Assembly (NCBI GenBank): GCA_001795165.1
Contig: MGNS01000002.1
Span: 1 to 8,362 of the forward strand
Length of the DNA: 8,362 nt
Direction of reading: 5' to 3'
DNA from: Chloroflexi bacterium RBG_16_57_11
Lineage (GTDB): Bacteria; Chloroflexota; Anaerolineae; Anaerolineales; UBA4823
Both the position numbers and the translations under genes were made by a program. This document shows, in pieces, positions 1 to 6,454 of the stretch; position 1 is the stretch's first letter; each line of letters opens with the position of its first letter. The notes beneath the pieces are model-generated. The model did no database searches. It was given only the letters and a program-made list of their open reading frames with translations, and was not told the origin of the DNA.

Positions 1-123
1 TCCATAAAATCATACGCAGAGTTGATTATATGCGGGCCGCCGGAAGGCGTGATCATCCGGCGACCTGAGTTGCGTGATGATGGCGTCCAGGTGGTCTCCG
101 CCTTTGGTACATTTCGACCATAG
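1..123 (+). CDS. Possible C-terminal end of a convergent plus-strand gene (partial, unidentified)
   Basis: Reading from base 1 on the plus strand gives 40 sense codons followed by TAG at 121-123. The peptide has an ordinary mixed composition and ends in a segment reading RPELRDDGVQVVSAFGTF followed by RP and the stop. I do not recognise the family. In favour of a real gene: the frame is open to the window edge, the stop is followed at once by the hairpin repeats at 125-212, and the second hairpin carries a T-rich tract in the plus direction, as expected of a terminator for a convergent gene. Against: third-position GC is only about 55 percent, the fragment is short, and 40 open codons can arise by chance. 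The opposite strand shows no better reading frame. Confidence 0.38.
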   Translation, partial: SIKSYAELIICGPPEGVIIRRPELRDDGVQVVSAFGTFRP

Positions 124-124
124 C

Positions 125-212
125 TCAGCATGCTTCGATTATCACTCAACACGCTGTCGCACAAACAGCCGGTTTACCCCATCAGCGCGCTTCGATTATC
201 ACTCAGCGCGCT
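125..212. repeat. Two copies of a 31-nt hairpin-forming repeat (125-155 and 182-212)
   Basis: The two 31-nt units start 57 bp apart and match at 27 of 31 positions; the core GCTTCGATTATCACTCA is identical (132-148 and 189-205). Each unit folds as an 8-bp stem around the same 13-nt loop, GAGTGATAATCGA on the minus strand. Copy 2 has perfect arms AGCGCGCT (184-191 and 205-212). Copy 1 has arms AGCGTGTT and AGCATGCT on the minus strand, which pair fully if two G-U wobbles are allowed; read on the plus strand the same changes give two A-C mismatches. All four differences are transitions. The repeat lies in the 104-bp gap between the methyltransferase stop and the possible convergent gene. It resembles REP-like or 3'-UTR hairpin elements. 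Only two imperfect copies are visible, so a CRISPR array is unlikely. Confidence 0.75.
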
Positions 213-218
213 TTTATT
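184..218 (+). terminator. Probable intrinsic terminator in the plus direction (hairpin copy 2 plus T-rich tract)
   Basis: A perfect 8-bp GC-rich stem AGCGCGCT at 184-191 and 205-212, with a 13-nt loop, is followed directly by TTTATT on the plus strand (213-218). That is the usual arrangement of a Rho-independent terminator for transcription from the left. On the minus strand the hairpin is followed by GATGGGG, with no T tract, so it would end the methyltransferase transcript less well, although it could still protect its 3' end. Confidence 0.5.
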
Positions 219-227
219 GAGCGCAAC

Positions 228-1670
228 TTATTTCTTGGCCGAGGCCAGGATTTCGCGCAGCTTGTGGCTCTTCTCTGGTGCGAGGGGCTTAGGCTGGTAC
301 TCGGCAAGAATCCTGAGCACTTTGGCGTTCAGCCGCTGGTTCAACGACGTGCCGCCCTTTTTCAGCCACACCGGTCGGGTCTTGCGATCCAGCAGGCCGG
401 GGTTCCAGAATTCGCGGAAACGTTTGAGGGTAGAATCTGCATCCAGATAATGGCCGCCGGGGCCGACTTTGTCGATTTCATCCACCAGCAGCGTAGCCGG
501 GCTGACCTCGATGCCTTTAATCAAGTTGTGGATCATTCCGATCAGCTCATCCGTCAGGACAATCATCTCATAAGAGCAGGTCAGGCCGCTCTCCATGTAA
601 CCCACATCATGGATCAGGTTGCCTCCGGAAAGCTGCGCCATGATCACCGAGAGCATCGCTTCGGCGGCGGCTTGCTCATCCATCACCTTGGCGTCCGAGC
701 AGCCGGCGTAGCCCCAGGTGGGCAGGCCGTACCAGCGACCCAGCTCGGCCACAGCAGCCTTGGTGAGCTGGAACTCGGGCGAGGCATAGCAAATTTGCAT
801 GGCGCTCATATCCATGTGATGGATGCCAGCGCCGAAGACGAACGGTGCTCCCGGTCGGGTCAACTGGTGCACCACCAGGCTGCTGAGGATCTCCGCCAGC
901 GACATGACCAAGCCACCCGCCATGGTAATCGGCGCCACCGCCCCCATCTGCGGGCCGGGCGAGTGCACCACCGGCAGCTCGGTCTTGGCCATCAGGATCA
1001 GCTTGTCCACTGCCGTCTCGGACTGCTTGAGCGGAGAGCTGGGCTCAGAGTAAAGCAGGATGTGCTGGTGCTCGCGCAAAGCCTCATACCCGCCAGCCAC
1101 AACCGCAGCCATGTCGATGGCTCTCCGGCAACTCGCCAGGTCGTTGGTCACGAACACGATTGGCTTGACGGTGTTTTCCAGCATGTGCAGCATTTGCACA
1201 TCATAGGTCAAAGCCTGTTCCACATCCGAAGGTAAGCCGATGGACATCACAAAGGAGATATTCGGCAGCGCGTCGCACAGGCGATAAGCCTCGAGCAGGT
1301 CGGCTTCGACGAACAGGCGATGCTCACCAGTGCGCGGGTCGAGCAGGTTCAGACAATCCGAGCCGGTGCCAAAGGAGGCCCGGTTGCCTTCCAGGTGCAT
1401 GGCGGGATTGCCATCCCGGTCGCACATCGACACGCGGCAGGGCGCGGTAGCCAAAGCAGCCTCCACCAGGCGCGCCGGGAATTTAACCAGATTGCCATCG
1501 GAGATAAAGGCTCCGGATTTTTTCAGCAATTCCAGGGCGCCGCTGTGATAGAAACGGATACCCGTGCGCCGCAACACCTCCAACGCTGCCAGATGGAGGT
1601 CTTGTTTCTGTGAGTCCGTCAGCACACTGAATTGGACGGCTTGGTGGGTCATCGTGTTCGCATGGATCAT
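228..1670 (-). CDS. mttB: Non-pyrrolysine MttB-superfamily corrinoid-dependent amine methyltransferase
   Basis: This 480-residue cytoplasmic protein belongs to the trimethylamine methyltransferase (MttB/COG5598) superfamily, TIM-barrel enzymes that move a methyl group from a methylated amine to a Co(I) corrinoid protein. Recognisable blocks are GTGSDCLNLLDPRTGE (101-116), a PVVHSPGPQMGAVAPITMAG block (233-252), VVHQLTRPGAPFVFGAG (266-282), GLPTWGYAGCSDAK with the following acidic-Gln segment (315-333), GGNLIHDVGYMESGLTCSYE (349-368) and the C-terminal HYLDADSTLKRFREFWNP (407-424). The frame is open throughout with no in-frame TAG, so it cannot carry the pyrrolysine of true MttB. Characterised relatives of this type (MtgB, MtpB, MtcB, MtyB) act on glycine betaine, proline betaine, carnitine or gamma-butyrobetaine. 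The exact substrate here is unknown. The chosen ATG (1668-1670) shares an ATGA with the livM stop and has AAAGGA 11 nt upstream; a TTG at 1691 and an ATG at 1652 are alternatives. It is the last gene of the transporter operon. Confidence 0.9.
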   Translation of the reverse strand: MIHANTMTHQAVQFSVLTDSQKQDLHLAALEVLRRTGIRFYHSGALELLKKSGAFISDGNLVKFPARLVEAALATAPCRVSMCDRDGNPAMHLEGNRASFGTGSDCLNLLDPRTGEHRLFVEADLLEAYRLCDALPNISFVMSIGLPSDVEQALTYDVQMLHMLENTVKPIVFVTNDLASCRRAIDMAAVVAGGYEALREHQHILLYSEPSSPLKQSETAVDKLILMAKTELPVVHSPGPQMGAVAPITMAGGLVMSLAEILSSLVVHQLTRPGAPFVFGAGIHHMDMSAMQICYASPEFQLTKAAVAELGRWYGLPTWGYAGCSDAKVMDEQAAAEAMLSVIMAQLSGGNLIHDVGYMESGLTCSYEMIVLTDELIGMIHNLIKGIEVSPATLLVDEIDKVGPGGHYLDADSTLKRFREFWNPGLLDRKTRPVWLKKGGTSLNQRLNAKVLRILAEYQPKPLAPEKSHKLREILASAKK

Positions 1671-2677
1671 TTGATTTTTTTTCCTTTCCAACGATTAATT
1701 TTCTGTATCAAAACCTGGTAGAGGCCGCTCAATCCGGCAGGGTAAAAAATCATCACCAGGATCAATAGCATGCCATAGATGATCAAGCGATATTCCATCA
1801 GCCGTTTGAGCGAATCAAATAGCGGGATGAGCAGGAAGGCGGCAAACACCCCGCCCAACAAGCTCCCCGAGCCTCCGATGAACGACAGCGCCATCACTTC
1901 CAGCGTATAACCAGTGCTCATGATATCCGGCGTAACGATGCCCACGTAGTGCGCATAAAAGCCACCGAACAGCCCGCCTGCCGCGCTGGATATCGTAAAG
2001 TTGATCAGCTTGTAACGGGTTGGATTCACACCGCTGGCCTGAGCGGCGTCAAAATTCTGCCCGATGGCACGGAAAGCCAGCCCGGCGCGTGAGCGAATGA
2101 CCAGGCGCAACAACACGTAGACCACCAGCGACATCCCCAACAAGATATATAAGTAACCGCCGGTCGTAATAGACGAGTACAGCGGCGGAACGATCAGCCC
2201 GCGCGCCCCGCGCGTGACCTGGACCATCGCCGTGGCCAGCGCCATCAGGGTCATCCCCACAAACCACGACATCAGGGAGACGTATATGCCGCGTAGCGGC
2301 AGGGTGAGAAAGCCTGTGAAGAACCCGACCAGCCCGGTTGCCAGCGCGGCTGCCAGCAAGCCTGCCCAGGCGCCCAGGCCGGTGTGGATCGCCACCAGAG
2401 CCGCGGCATAAGAGCCCAGCCCGACAAAACCCGCAAAGCCGAAGTTGACCGCATTGATATACCCACCGGTGAAATCGAAACACATCGCCAGGCTGCCAAA
2501 ATACAGGCTGGCGATGAGCAGGCGCAGAATGTATTCGTCGCTGACGAAGATCGGCGCTAACGCCAGCAGCGCCACGCAAGCCAGGATGGGTAACGATAAG
2601 CCCAATTGGTCCAGCTGCTCAACCAGCCGCGCCAAGCCGCTCGCTCGGGATCCGGTCGTCGTCTCGGCGCTCTGCAT
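1667..2677 (-). CDS. livM: LIV-type ABC transporter permease LivM
   Basis: This is an integral membrane permease of the branched-chain amino acid (HAAT) family that pairs with LivH to form the channel. From the ATG at 2675-2677 it is 336 residues, a normal LivM length. It is strongly hydrophobic with many membrane segments and contains the family block with GQNFDAAQASGVNPTRYKL, then ISSAAGGLFGGFYAHYVG, followed by the MALSFIGGSGSLLGG segment near the C-terminus. The C-terminal tail is basic (INRWKGKKIK). I chose the ATG 4 bp after the livH stop because GGGAG lies about 10 nt upstream; an in-frame TTG at 2716 would add 13 polar residues inside livH and is less likely. The stop overlaps the methyltransferase start by 4 bp. 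The family name does not fix the substrate: HAAT permeases also import amides, urea and other small polar compounds. Confidence 0.92.
   Translation of the reverse strand: MQSAETTTGSRASGLARLVEQLDQLGLSLPILACVALLALAPIFVSDEYILRLLIASLYFGSLAMCFDFTGGYINAVNFGFAGFVGLGSYAAALVAIHTGLGAWAGLLAAALATGLVGFFTGFLTLPLRGIYVSLMSWFVGMTLMALATAMVQVTRGARGLIVPPLYSSITTGGYLYILLGMSLVVYVLLRLVIRSRAGLAFRAIGQNFDAAQASGVNPTRYKLINFTISSAAGGLFGGFYAHYVGIVTPDIMSTGYTLEVMALSFIGGSGSLLGGVFAAFLLIPLFDSLKRLMEYRLIIYGMLLILVMIFYPAGLSGLYQVLIQKINRWKGKKIK
1682..1687 (-). promoter_or_regulatory. Ribosome binding site for the methyltransferase, inside the end of livM
   Basis: AAAGGA lies 11 nt upstream of the ATG at 1668-1670 and within the last codons of livM. 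Because the ATG overlaps the livM TGA as ATGA, translation of the two genes is probably coupled. This decides against the TTG at 1691, which would lie upstream of this site and overlap livM further. Confidence 0.6.
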
Positions 2678-2681
2678 GGCC

Positions 2682-3578
2682 TCATTTCTCCCAGACGCTC
2701 TTGATATTCGTGCCAAACAGCCCGGTCGGCTTGAACAGCAGCAGTAAGATCAACAGGCACAGGCTGGCGACCTCCTGCCAGCCCTGGCCGAGATAGAAGT
2801 ACGAGAAGCTCTCGAACAGACCCACGATGAACCCGGCCACAATCGCTCCCTGAGTGTTGCCCAGCCCGGCAATCGTCACTACAAACCAGGAGGCGATCAG
2901 CGGCTTATTGCCACCGTATGGATAAGCTGGGCTAAGCGAGAGCAGGCTGGCGCCGCCCAGCCCGGCCAGCATGCTACCCAGTCCAAAGGTCAGGGTATGG
3001 ATGTGATCCAGGTTGATCCCCACCAGCATCGAGCCGCGCTCGTCCTGCGAAACCGCGCGGATCGCCCGACCAGTGCGGGTCCTTTGCAAGAAAACCCATA
3101 GCCCAAAGATCGCCGACAGGGCGATGACAAACGCCATGATCCGGTCGGCGGCAATCGACATTCCCATGATCTCGACCGAGGCATCCCAATACTGGGTAAT
3201 GCCACGGTAGCGCATGCCAAAGACCGCCCGGTATACATTTTGAAGCACCACCGAAAGCCCGGCAGTGAGCAAAAAAGCGTTCATCACCCACTCGCCTTTG
3301 GAGCGCTTACGCAGTGGATGGAAGAGCAGCTTATCGGTGATAACACCCGCCAGGAAGCTTAAAAATGCCGCTAACAGGATCGCCGGTATCGGGTTGAGTC
3401 CCAGGGTGACGAAGCCGAAAAAGGCTGCGTACGCTCCCAACACATAATACTCGCCATGGGCAAAATGGCAGATATTCATCACGCCGAAAACCAACGCCAG
3501 CCCGACAGCCATCAGCGCGTACAAGCCACCGCGCAGCAAGCCGGTCAAGAGCAAACTTTGCAGCACCGTAACATCCAT
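2682..3578 (-). CDS. livH: LIV-type ABC transporter permease LivH
   Basis: This 298-residue integral membrane permease is the LivH partner of LivM. The N-terminus carries the family hallmark around residues 16-45, with GGLYALMAVGLALVFGVMN followed by the FAHGEYYVLGAYAA segment. A cytoplasmic loop reads AVSQDERGSMLVGINLDHIH and is followed by the LTFGLGSMLAGLGGA segment, the usual region for contact with the ATPases. The remainder is a series of hydrophobic segments (about eight expected from the family). The ATG at 3576-3578 is 7 bp after the livF stop, and AAAGGTAG, which includes that stop codon, serves as its ribosome binding site. Nothing is truncated or broken. Confidence 0.93.
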   Translation of the reverse strand: MDVTVLQSLLLTGLLRGGLYALMAVGLALVFGVMNICHFAHGEYYVLGAYAAFFGFVTLGLNPIPAILLAAFLSFLAGVITDKLLFHPLRKRSKGEWVMNAFLLTAGLSVVLQNVYRAVFGMRYRGITQYWDASVEIMGMSIAADRIMAFVIALSAIFGLWVFLQRTRTGRAIRAVSQDERGSMLVGINLDHIHTLTFGLGSMLAGLGGASLLSLSPAYPYGGNKPLIASWFVVTIAGLGNTQGAIVAGFIVGLFESFSYFYLGQGWQEVASLCLLILLLLFKPTGLFGTNIKSVWEK

Positions 3579-3585
3579 GAGATGA

Positions 3586-4293
3586 CTACCTTTTTCCCAA
3601 ATAGGTTTCTTTCAAATACTCGTTATCAAGCAGCCCGGCGCTGGATCCTTGTAAGGCGACCGTCCCCTGTTCCATGACGTAGGCTTTATCGGCAATTTGT
3701 AGCGTATTGTGAACGTTTTGCTCTACCAGCAGCAGGGTAACGCCGCGCTCGTGCAGCGCCCTGAGCGCCTGGAAGACGTTCATGACCATTTTTGGCGCTA
3801 AGCCAAGCGACGGCTCGTCAACCATCAGCAGGTCTGGCTCGGACATCAGCCCACGGCCGATTGCCAGCATACGACGCTCGCCGCCGCTGAGCGTGCCGGC
3901 CATTTGCGCGCTGCGCTCTTTCAGAATTGGAAACAGGTCGAAAACCTGCTCCAAAGAAGCACGTACCTGGCGACCATTCCTGCGCGTGTAGGCTCCCAGG
4001 AGCAGGTTATCCTGGACGGTCATGCCTTCAAACAGGTTGAGCTCTTCGGTGATATAGCTCAGCCCTTGCTGGCTGATGCGATGAGGCGCCATACCGGTAA
4101 TCATCTGGTTCATGAAGCGCACTTCACCGGCTGCCGGGCTGATCACACCCGATATCGCACGCAACGTGGTGGTCTTCCCGGCACCGTTCGAGCCGATCAA
4201 GGCGACAAACTCGCCCTGCCGGACGTTCAGCGAGACATCCCACAAGACGTTCAGGTTTCCATAACCAGCCTGGAGGTGGTTAACTTCGAGCAA
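3586..4293 (-). CDS. livF: LIV-type ABC transporter ATP-binding protein LivF
   Basis: This 235-residue cytoplasmic ATPase energises the LivHM permease pair. It contains Walker A GSNGAGKT (34-41), the LivF-type E-containing loop ITEELNLFEGMT (81-92) in place of the Q-loop, the signature LSGGE (135-139), Walker B LLMVDEPS (155-162) and a LLLVEQN segment that, as in other LivF proteins, lacks the usual switch histidine position. The start codon is TTG at 4291-4293; GAGGAG 8 nt upstream makes this start convincing. The gap to livG is 12 bp. In contrast to its partner LivG, all its core ATPase motifs are conventional, so it may do most of the ATP hydrolysis. Confidence 0.93.
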   Translation of the reverse strand: MLEVNHLQAGYGNLNVLWDVSLNVRQGEFVALIGSNGAGKTTTLRAISGVISPAAGEVRFMNQMITGMAPHRISQQGLSYITEELNLFEGMTVQDNLLLGAYTRRNGRQVRASLEQVFDLFPILKERSAQMAGTLSGGERRMLAIGRGLMSEPDLLMVDEPSLGLAPKMVMNVFQALRALHERGVTLLLVEQNVHNTLQIADKAYVMEQGTVALQGSSAGLLDNEYLKETYLGKR

Positions 4294-4301
4294 ACCTGGC
4301 G

Positions 4302-4307
4302 CTCCTC
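4302..4307 (-). promoter_or_regulatory. Ribosome binding site that fixes the TTG start of livF
   Basis: GAGGAG on the minus strand, overlapping the livG stop codon, lies 8 nt before the TTG at 4291-4293. The next in-frame start-like codons are too far inside the conserved N-terminal strand to be good alternatives. Confidence 0.7.
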
Positions 4308-5028
4308 ACAACAAGTATTTCTCACCCAGGTAGGCCTGGGTGACATTCTCGTTGCTGACGATTTCGGCAGGCGTACCTTCGGCAATCTTGACGCCGTAAT
4401 GCAACACGATGATGCGATCGCAAAGCTGCATGATCAAGCGCATCAAATGCTCGACGATCAGGATTGTGGTACCCTGATCACGGATCTTGAACACCAGCTG
4501 CTGGAGCTCGATGAGCTCATTGGGCGTCAACCCGGCTGCCGATTCGTCCAGCAAGAGTAATTTCGGCTGGCTTGAAAGGGCCCGTGCCAGATCCAGGCGT
4601 CGAAGCTGGGCAGTGTTCAAGCTGTGTGCGGCAGTCTGATGATCGACCGGGAAGGCGACAAAATCGAGCATTTCCTGCGCCCGGGCGGCTGCGGTCTTGC
4701 CGTGCTGGTGGCTGCCAAAAGTGGCCGCCACCAGCACGTTTTCGAAAGCAGTCATGCGATTGAATGGATGCGGGATCTGGAAGGTGCGCGCGATCCCCAT
4801 CTGGCAGATCCTATCGGGGTTCAGGCCGGAGATGAGCTGTCCTGCAAAGTGCACACTACCCGAAGTGGGCTTGTGCACGCCGGCAATCACGTTGAGCAGG
4901 GTGCTCTTTCCAGCGCCATTGGGACCAATAACGCCCACGATCTCACCCTGCTCAACCTGCAGATCGACGTGTTCCAGGGCAATCAGCCCGCCGAACCGCT
5001 TAACGACGCTCTCAACCTGTAACAACAT
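4306..5028 (-). CDS. livG: LIV-type ABC transporter ATP-binding protein LivG, with divergent signature motif
   Basis: This 240-residue cytoplasmic ATPase pairs with LivF. Walker A is GPNGAGKST (35-43), the Q-loop is ARTFQIPHPF (80-89), Walker B is LLLLDES (157-163) and the switch histidine lies in LIVEHLM (H194). The C-terminal GTPAEIVSNENVTQAYLGEKYL is characteristic of LivG. The ABC signature is LNTAQLRRLDLARAL (137-151) where LSYGQQRRLEIARAL is usual, so both the Ser and the Gly of the LSGGQ-type loop are lost, and the Pro after the Walker B DE is Ser. Such variants exist in a side branch of this family. The catalytic E162 and H194 are kept. The ATG at 5026-5028 follows an in-frame TGA by one codon, so no longer start is possible; its ribosome binding site is weak (TTGAG). 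The gap to the SBP gene is 16 bp. Confidence 0.92.
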   Translation of the reverse strand: MLLQVESVVKRFGGLIALEHVDLQVEQGEIVGVIGPNGAGKSTLLNVIAGVHKPTSGSVHFAGQLISGLNPDRICQMGIARTFQIPHPFNRMTAFENVLVAATFGSHQHGKTAAARAQEMLDFVAFPVDHQTAAHSLNTAQLRRLDLARALSSQPKLLLLDESAAGLTPNELIELQQLVFKIRDQGTTILIVEHLMRLIMQLCDRIIVLHYGVKIAEGTPAEIVSNENVTQAYLGEKYLL

Positions 5029-5044
5029 TTCTCAATGGACGATC

Positions 5045-6364
5045 TTATTTCGCATAGGGAGGCACTTGCATATCCTGCTCTTTGATCTCCTCCGGCCAGA
5101 TCGTCTTGCCCACACCGCCGAAGTATTGAATCACAGGAAATACGAACGCGCCCTGCCCCACAACCATATCCGGTAGCGTCTCAGGGGTGAACTTGTATTC
5201 CTTCATCAATAATCCATCGGTCAAGGTCAATTGGGTGTTCCACATCTTATCTTTGCCGGTCTTGAAGATCGAATCGCTGGTCAGCTCACCGTTCTCTTCC
5301 AGAGCCTGCTGGAGCACTTTGATAAAAAAGAGGCTTTCATCATACGCCAGACCAGCCGAAGAGGGGCTGGGCTCGATCCCCCAGCGCTTGGTGAATTCGT
5401 CCCTGAAAGCTACCGCTTCGGGCGTGGTCCAACCGGGGATCTGGTCGATGACGTAATCTGAAGCGTCGCCGGTCATGTTGTACCATTCGCCCACCCAGCC
5501 CAGGCCATCCGCAACGATCAGGCTCTCGATGCCTACTTCCCTGGCTTGTTTGATCATGGCCGGGAAACCGGCCGCATCATCCATCGTGCCAGCCATCAGC
5601 GGCACATCCAGGGACTTGATCTTGGTCAGCATAGGGTAGAAATCAGTCTCGCCAACCGGGACATATTCCTCACCTGCGATCTCCCAACCCGCGGCAACCA
5701 GCTGTTCGCCGATGGCTTTGGTAAAACCGCGGCTCCATTCATCATCATTCCCATACAGCACGACCTTTTTCTCTCCCGGCGCCCAGAGGCCGCGGCTGAT
5801 GGCGTCCTCCAGGGTGGTGACATAGTTAATGGTCAGCTTTGAGGGGGTTGGCCAGCCTTTGCCCATCCAATAGGCGTATTTTTCATCCGATTTCCAGCGA
5901 TTGTCGATATCTTCGCTGGTCCCCATGGCGAAGAAGTGCGGGATTTTATATTTTGCCGCCAGCTCCATCACCGAGATGACCTCCGAGGCATCCCAGTTCA
6001 GCAGGCCTACCTGGATTTTATCTCGCGTAATGGCCGCTTCATAGGCACGGGTGGCTTTCTCGGGGTCAGATTCCCCGTCGATCCACACCGGCTCGATCTT
6101 GTAGTCCCCGACCTGCCAGTTGATCTTGTCAAAGGCCATCGTCACCGCGCCTTTAAACTCCTCGCCCACACGTGCGCTGGGGCCGGTGAATGGCGCAAGA
6201 ACGCCCAATTTGAGCGTCTTCGGCTCTGCTGCTGCCGGAGCTTCGGTCTTGACCGGGGCGCTGGTCGGCGCCTCTGGCTGCTCCGTCGCAGGCGCAGGAG
6301 CGCAACCGGCGAGCAAAGCCAGGATAAGAACGACCACCATCAGTGAAAATGACTTGCTTTTCAT
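5045..6364 (-). CDS. ABC transporter substrate-binding lipoprotein (LIV-type, periplasmic-binding-fold type I), tryptophan-rich
   Basis: This 439-residue lipoprotein captures the substrate outside the membrane and delivers it to LivHM. A hydrophobic signal peptide (residues 6-20) ends in the lipobox LLAGC with the modified Cys at 21. A linker rich in Pro, Ala, Thr and Glu runs to about residue 48, and the binding domain opens with LKLGVLAPFTGPSARVGEE. The overall layout is that of Peripla_BP_6/LivJ-like proteins. The positions that in LivJ hold the amino-acid ligand read LLNWDASEV (121-129) and FFAMGTSEDI (144-153), which differ from the usual GPxxS and SPSAT motifs. About 15 tryptophans are present, clustered at YWMGKGW (165-171) and GWVGEWYN (289-296). 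The ligand is unknown; the neighbouring methyltransferase suggests a methylated amine. I chose the ATG at 6362-6364 because GGAGGAG lies 5 nt upstream and it places the signal peptide at the N-terminus; the longer frame from 6421 adds 19 polar residues. Confidence 0.92.
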   Translation of the reverse strand: MKSKSFSLMVVVLILALLAGCAPAPATEQPEAPTSAPVKTEAPAAAEPKTLKLGVLAPFTGPSARVGEEFKGAVTMAFDKINWQVGDYKIEPVWIDGESDPEKATRAYEAAITRDKIQVGLLNWDASEVISVMELAAKYKIPHFFAMGTSEDIDNRWKSDEKYAYWMGKGWPTPSKLTINYVTTLEDAISRGLWAPGEKKVVLYGNDDEWSRGFTKAIGEQLVAAGWEIAGEEYVPVGETDFYPMLTKIKSLDVPLMAGTMDDAAGFPAMIKQAREVGIESLIVADGLGWVGEWYNMTGDASDYVIDQIPGWTTPEAVAFRDEFTKRWGIEPSPSSAGLAYDESLFFIKVLQQALEENGELTSDSIFKTGKDKMWNTQLTLTDGLLMKEYKFTPETLPDMVVGQGAFVFPVIQYFGGVGKTIWPEEIKEQDMQVPPYAK

Positions 6365-6369
6365 TTCTG

Positions 6370-6376
6370 CTCCTCC
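6370..6376 (-). promoter_or_regulatory. Strong ribosome binding site for the substrate-binding lipoprotein
   Basis: GGAGGAG on the minus strand, 5 nt before the ATG at 6362-6364, is the best Shine-Dalgarno match in the window. This fits the high copy number usually needed for a binding protein and decides the start codon. A second AAGGAG lies just upstream, 2 nt before an out-of-frame ATG. Confidence 0.75.
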
Positions 6377-6406
6377 ATTTCTCCTTATTTGGTTGAAATC
6401 CAATTT

Positions 6407-6438
6407 GCGTGGCGGGCGCATGCCATGCGCCCCTACGC
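6407..6438. repeat. Perfect 19-nt palindrome in an imperfect 32-nt hairpin between regulator and SBP
   Basis: GGGCGCATGCCATGCGCCC at 6414-6432 is a perfect inverted repeat (9-bp arms, one central base). It extends outward through an asymmetric internal loop to GCGT/ACGC (6407-6410 and 6435-6438). It fills the centre of the only gap over 20 bp inside the operon. Neither side has a T tract, so a simple intrinsic terminator is unlikely. It may be a REP-like dispersed palindrome, an mRNA-stabilising hairpin at the 5' side of the SBP message, or a protein binding site. Confidence 0.75.
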
Positions 6439-6454
6439 TGTTTCAGATTTGACT

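Noticed and set aside
125..212. CRISPR array
   Set aside because: There are only two units, they differ at 4 of 31 positions, and no cas gene or third repeat is present; a hairpin element explains the pattern better.
264..1235. A 323-codon open frame on the plus strand opposite the methyltransferase
   Set aside because: It lies entirely antisense to a well-supported MttB-family gene; its translation is rich in His, Gln, Arg and Gly with no recognisable domain, as expected of a codon-bias shadow.
1671..1687. Programmed frameshift at the A-rich run at the end of livM
   Set aside because: The A run lies within six codons of the stop and LivM already has its normal length; it is better explained as part of the ribosome binding region for the next gene.
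1671..1691. Upstream TTG start (1691) for the methyltransferase
   Set aside because: The AAAGGA site lies after this codon and is placed for the ATG at 1670, which also forms the common ATGA overlap with livM.
3904..4560. A 218-codon plus-strand open frame across livF and livG
   Set aside because: It is antisense to two ABC ATPases whose motifs are clear, and it resembles no protein family.
6365..6421. ATG at 6421 as the SBP start
   Set aside because: It would put 19 polar residues before the signal peptide, and the codon lies within the palindrome; the ATG at 6364 has an excellent ribosome binding site.
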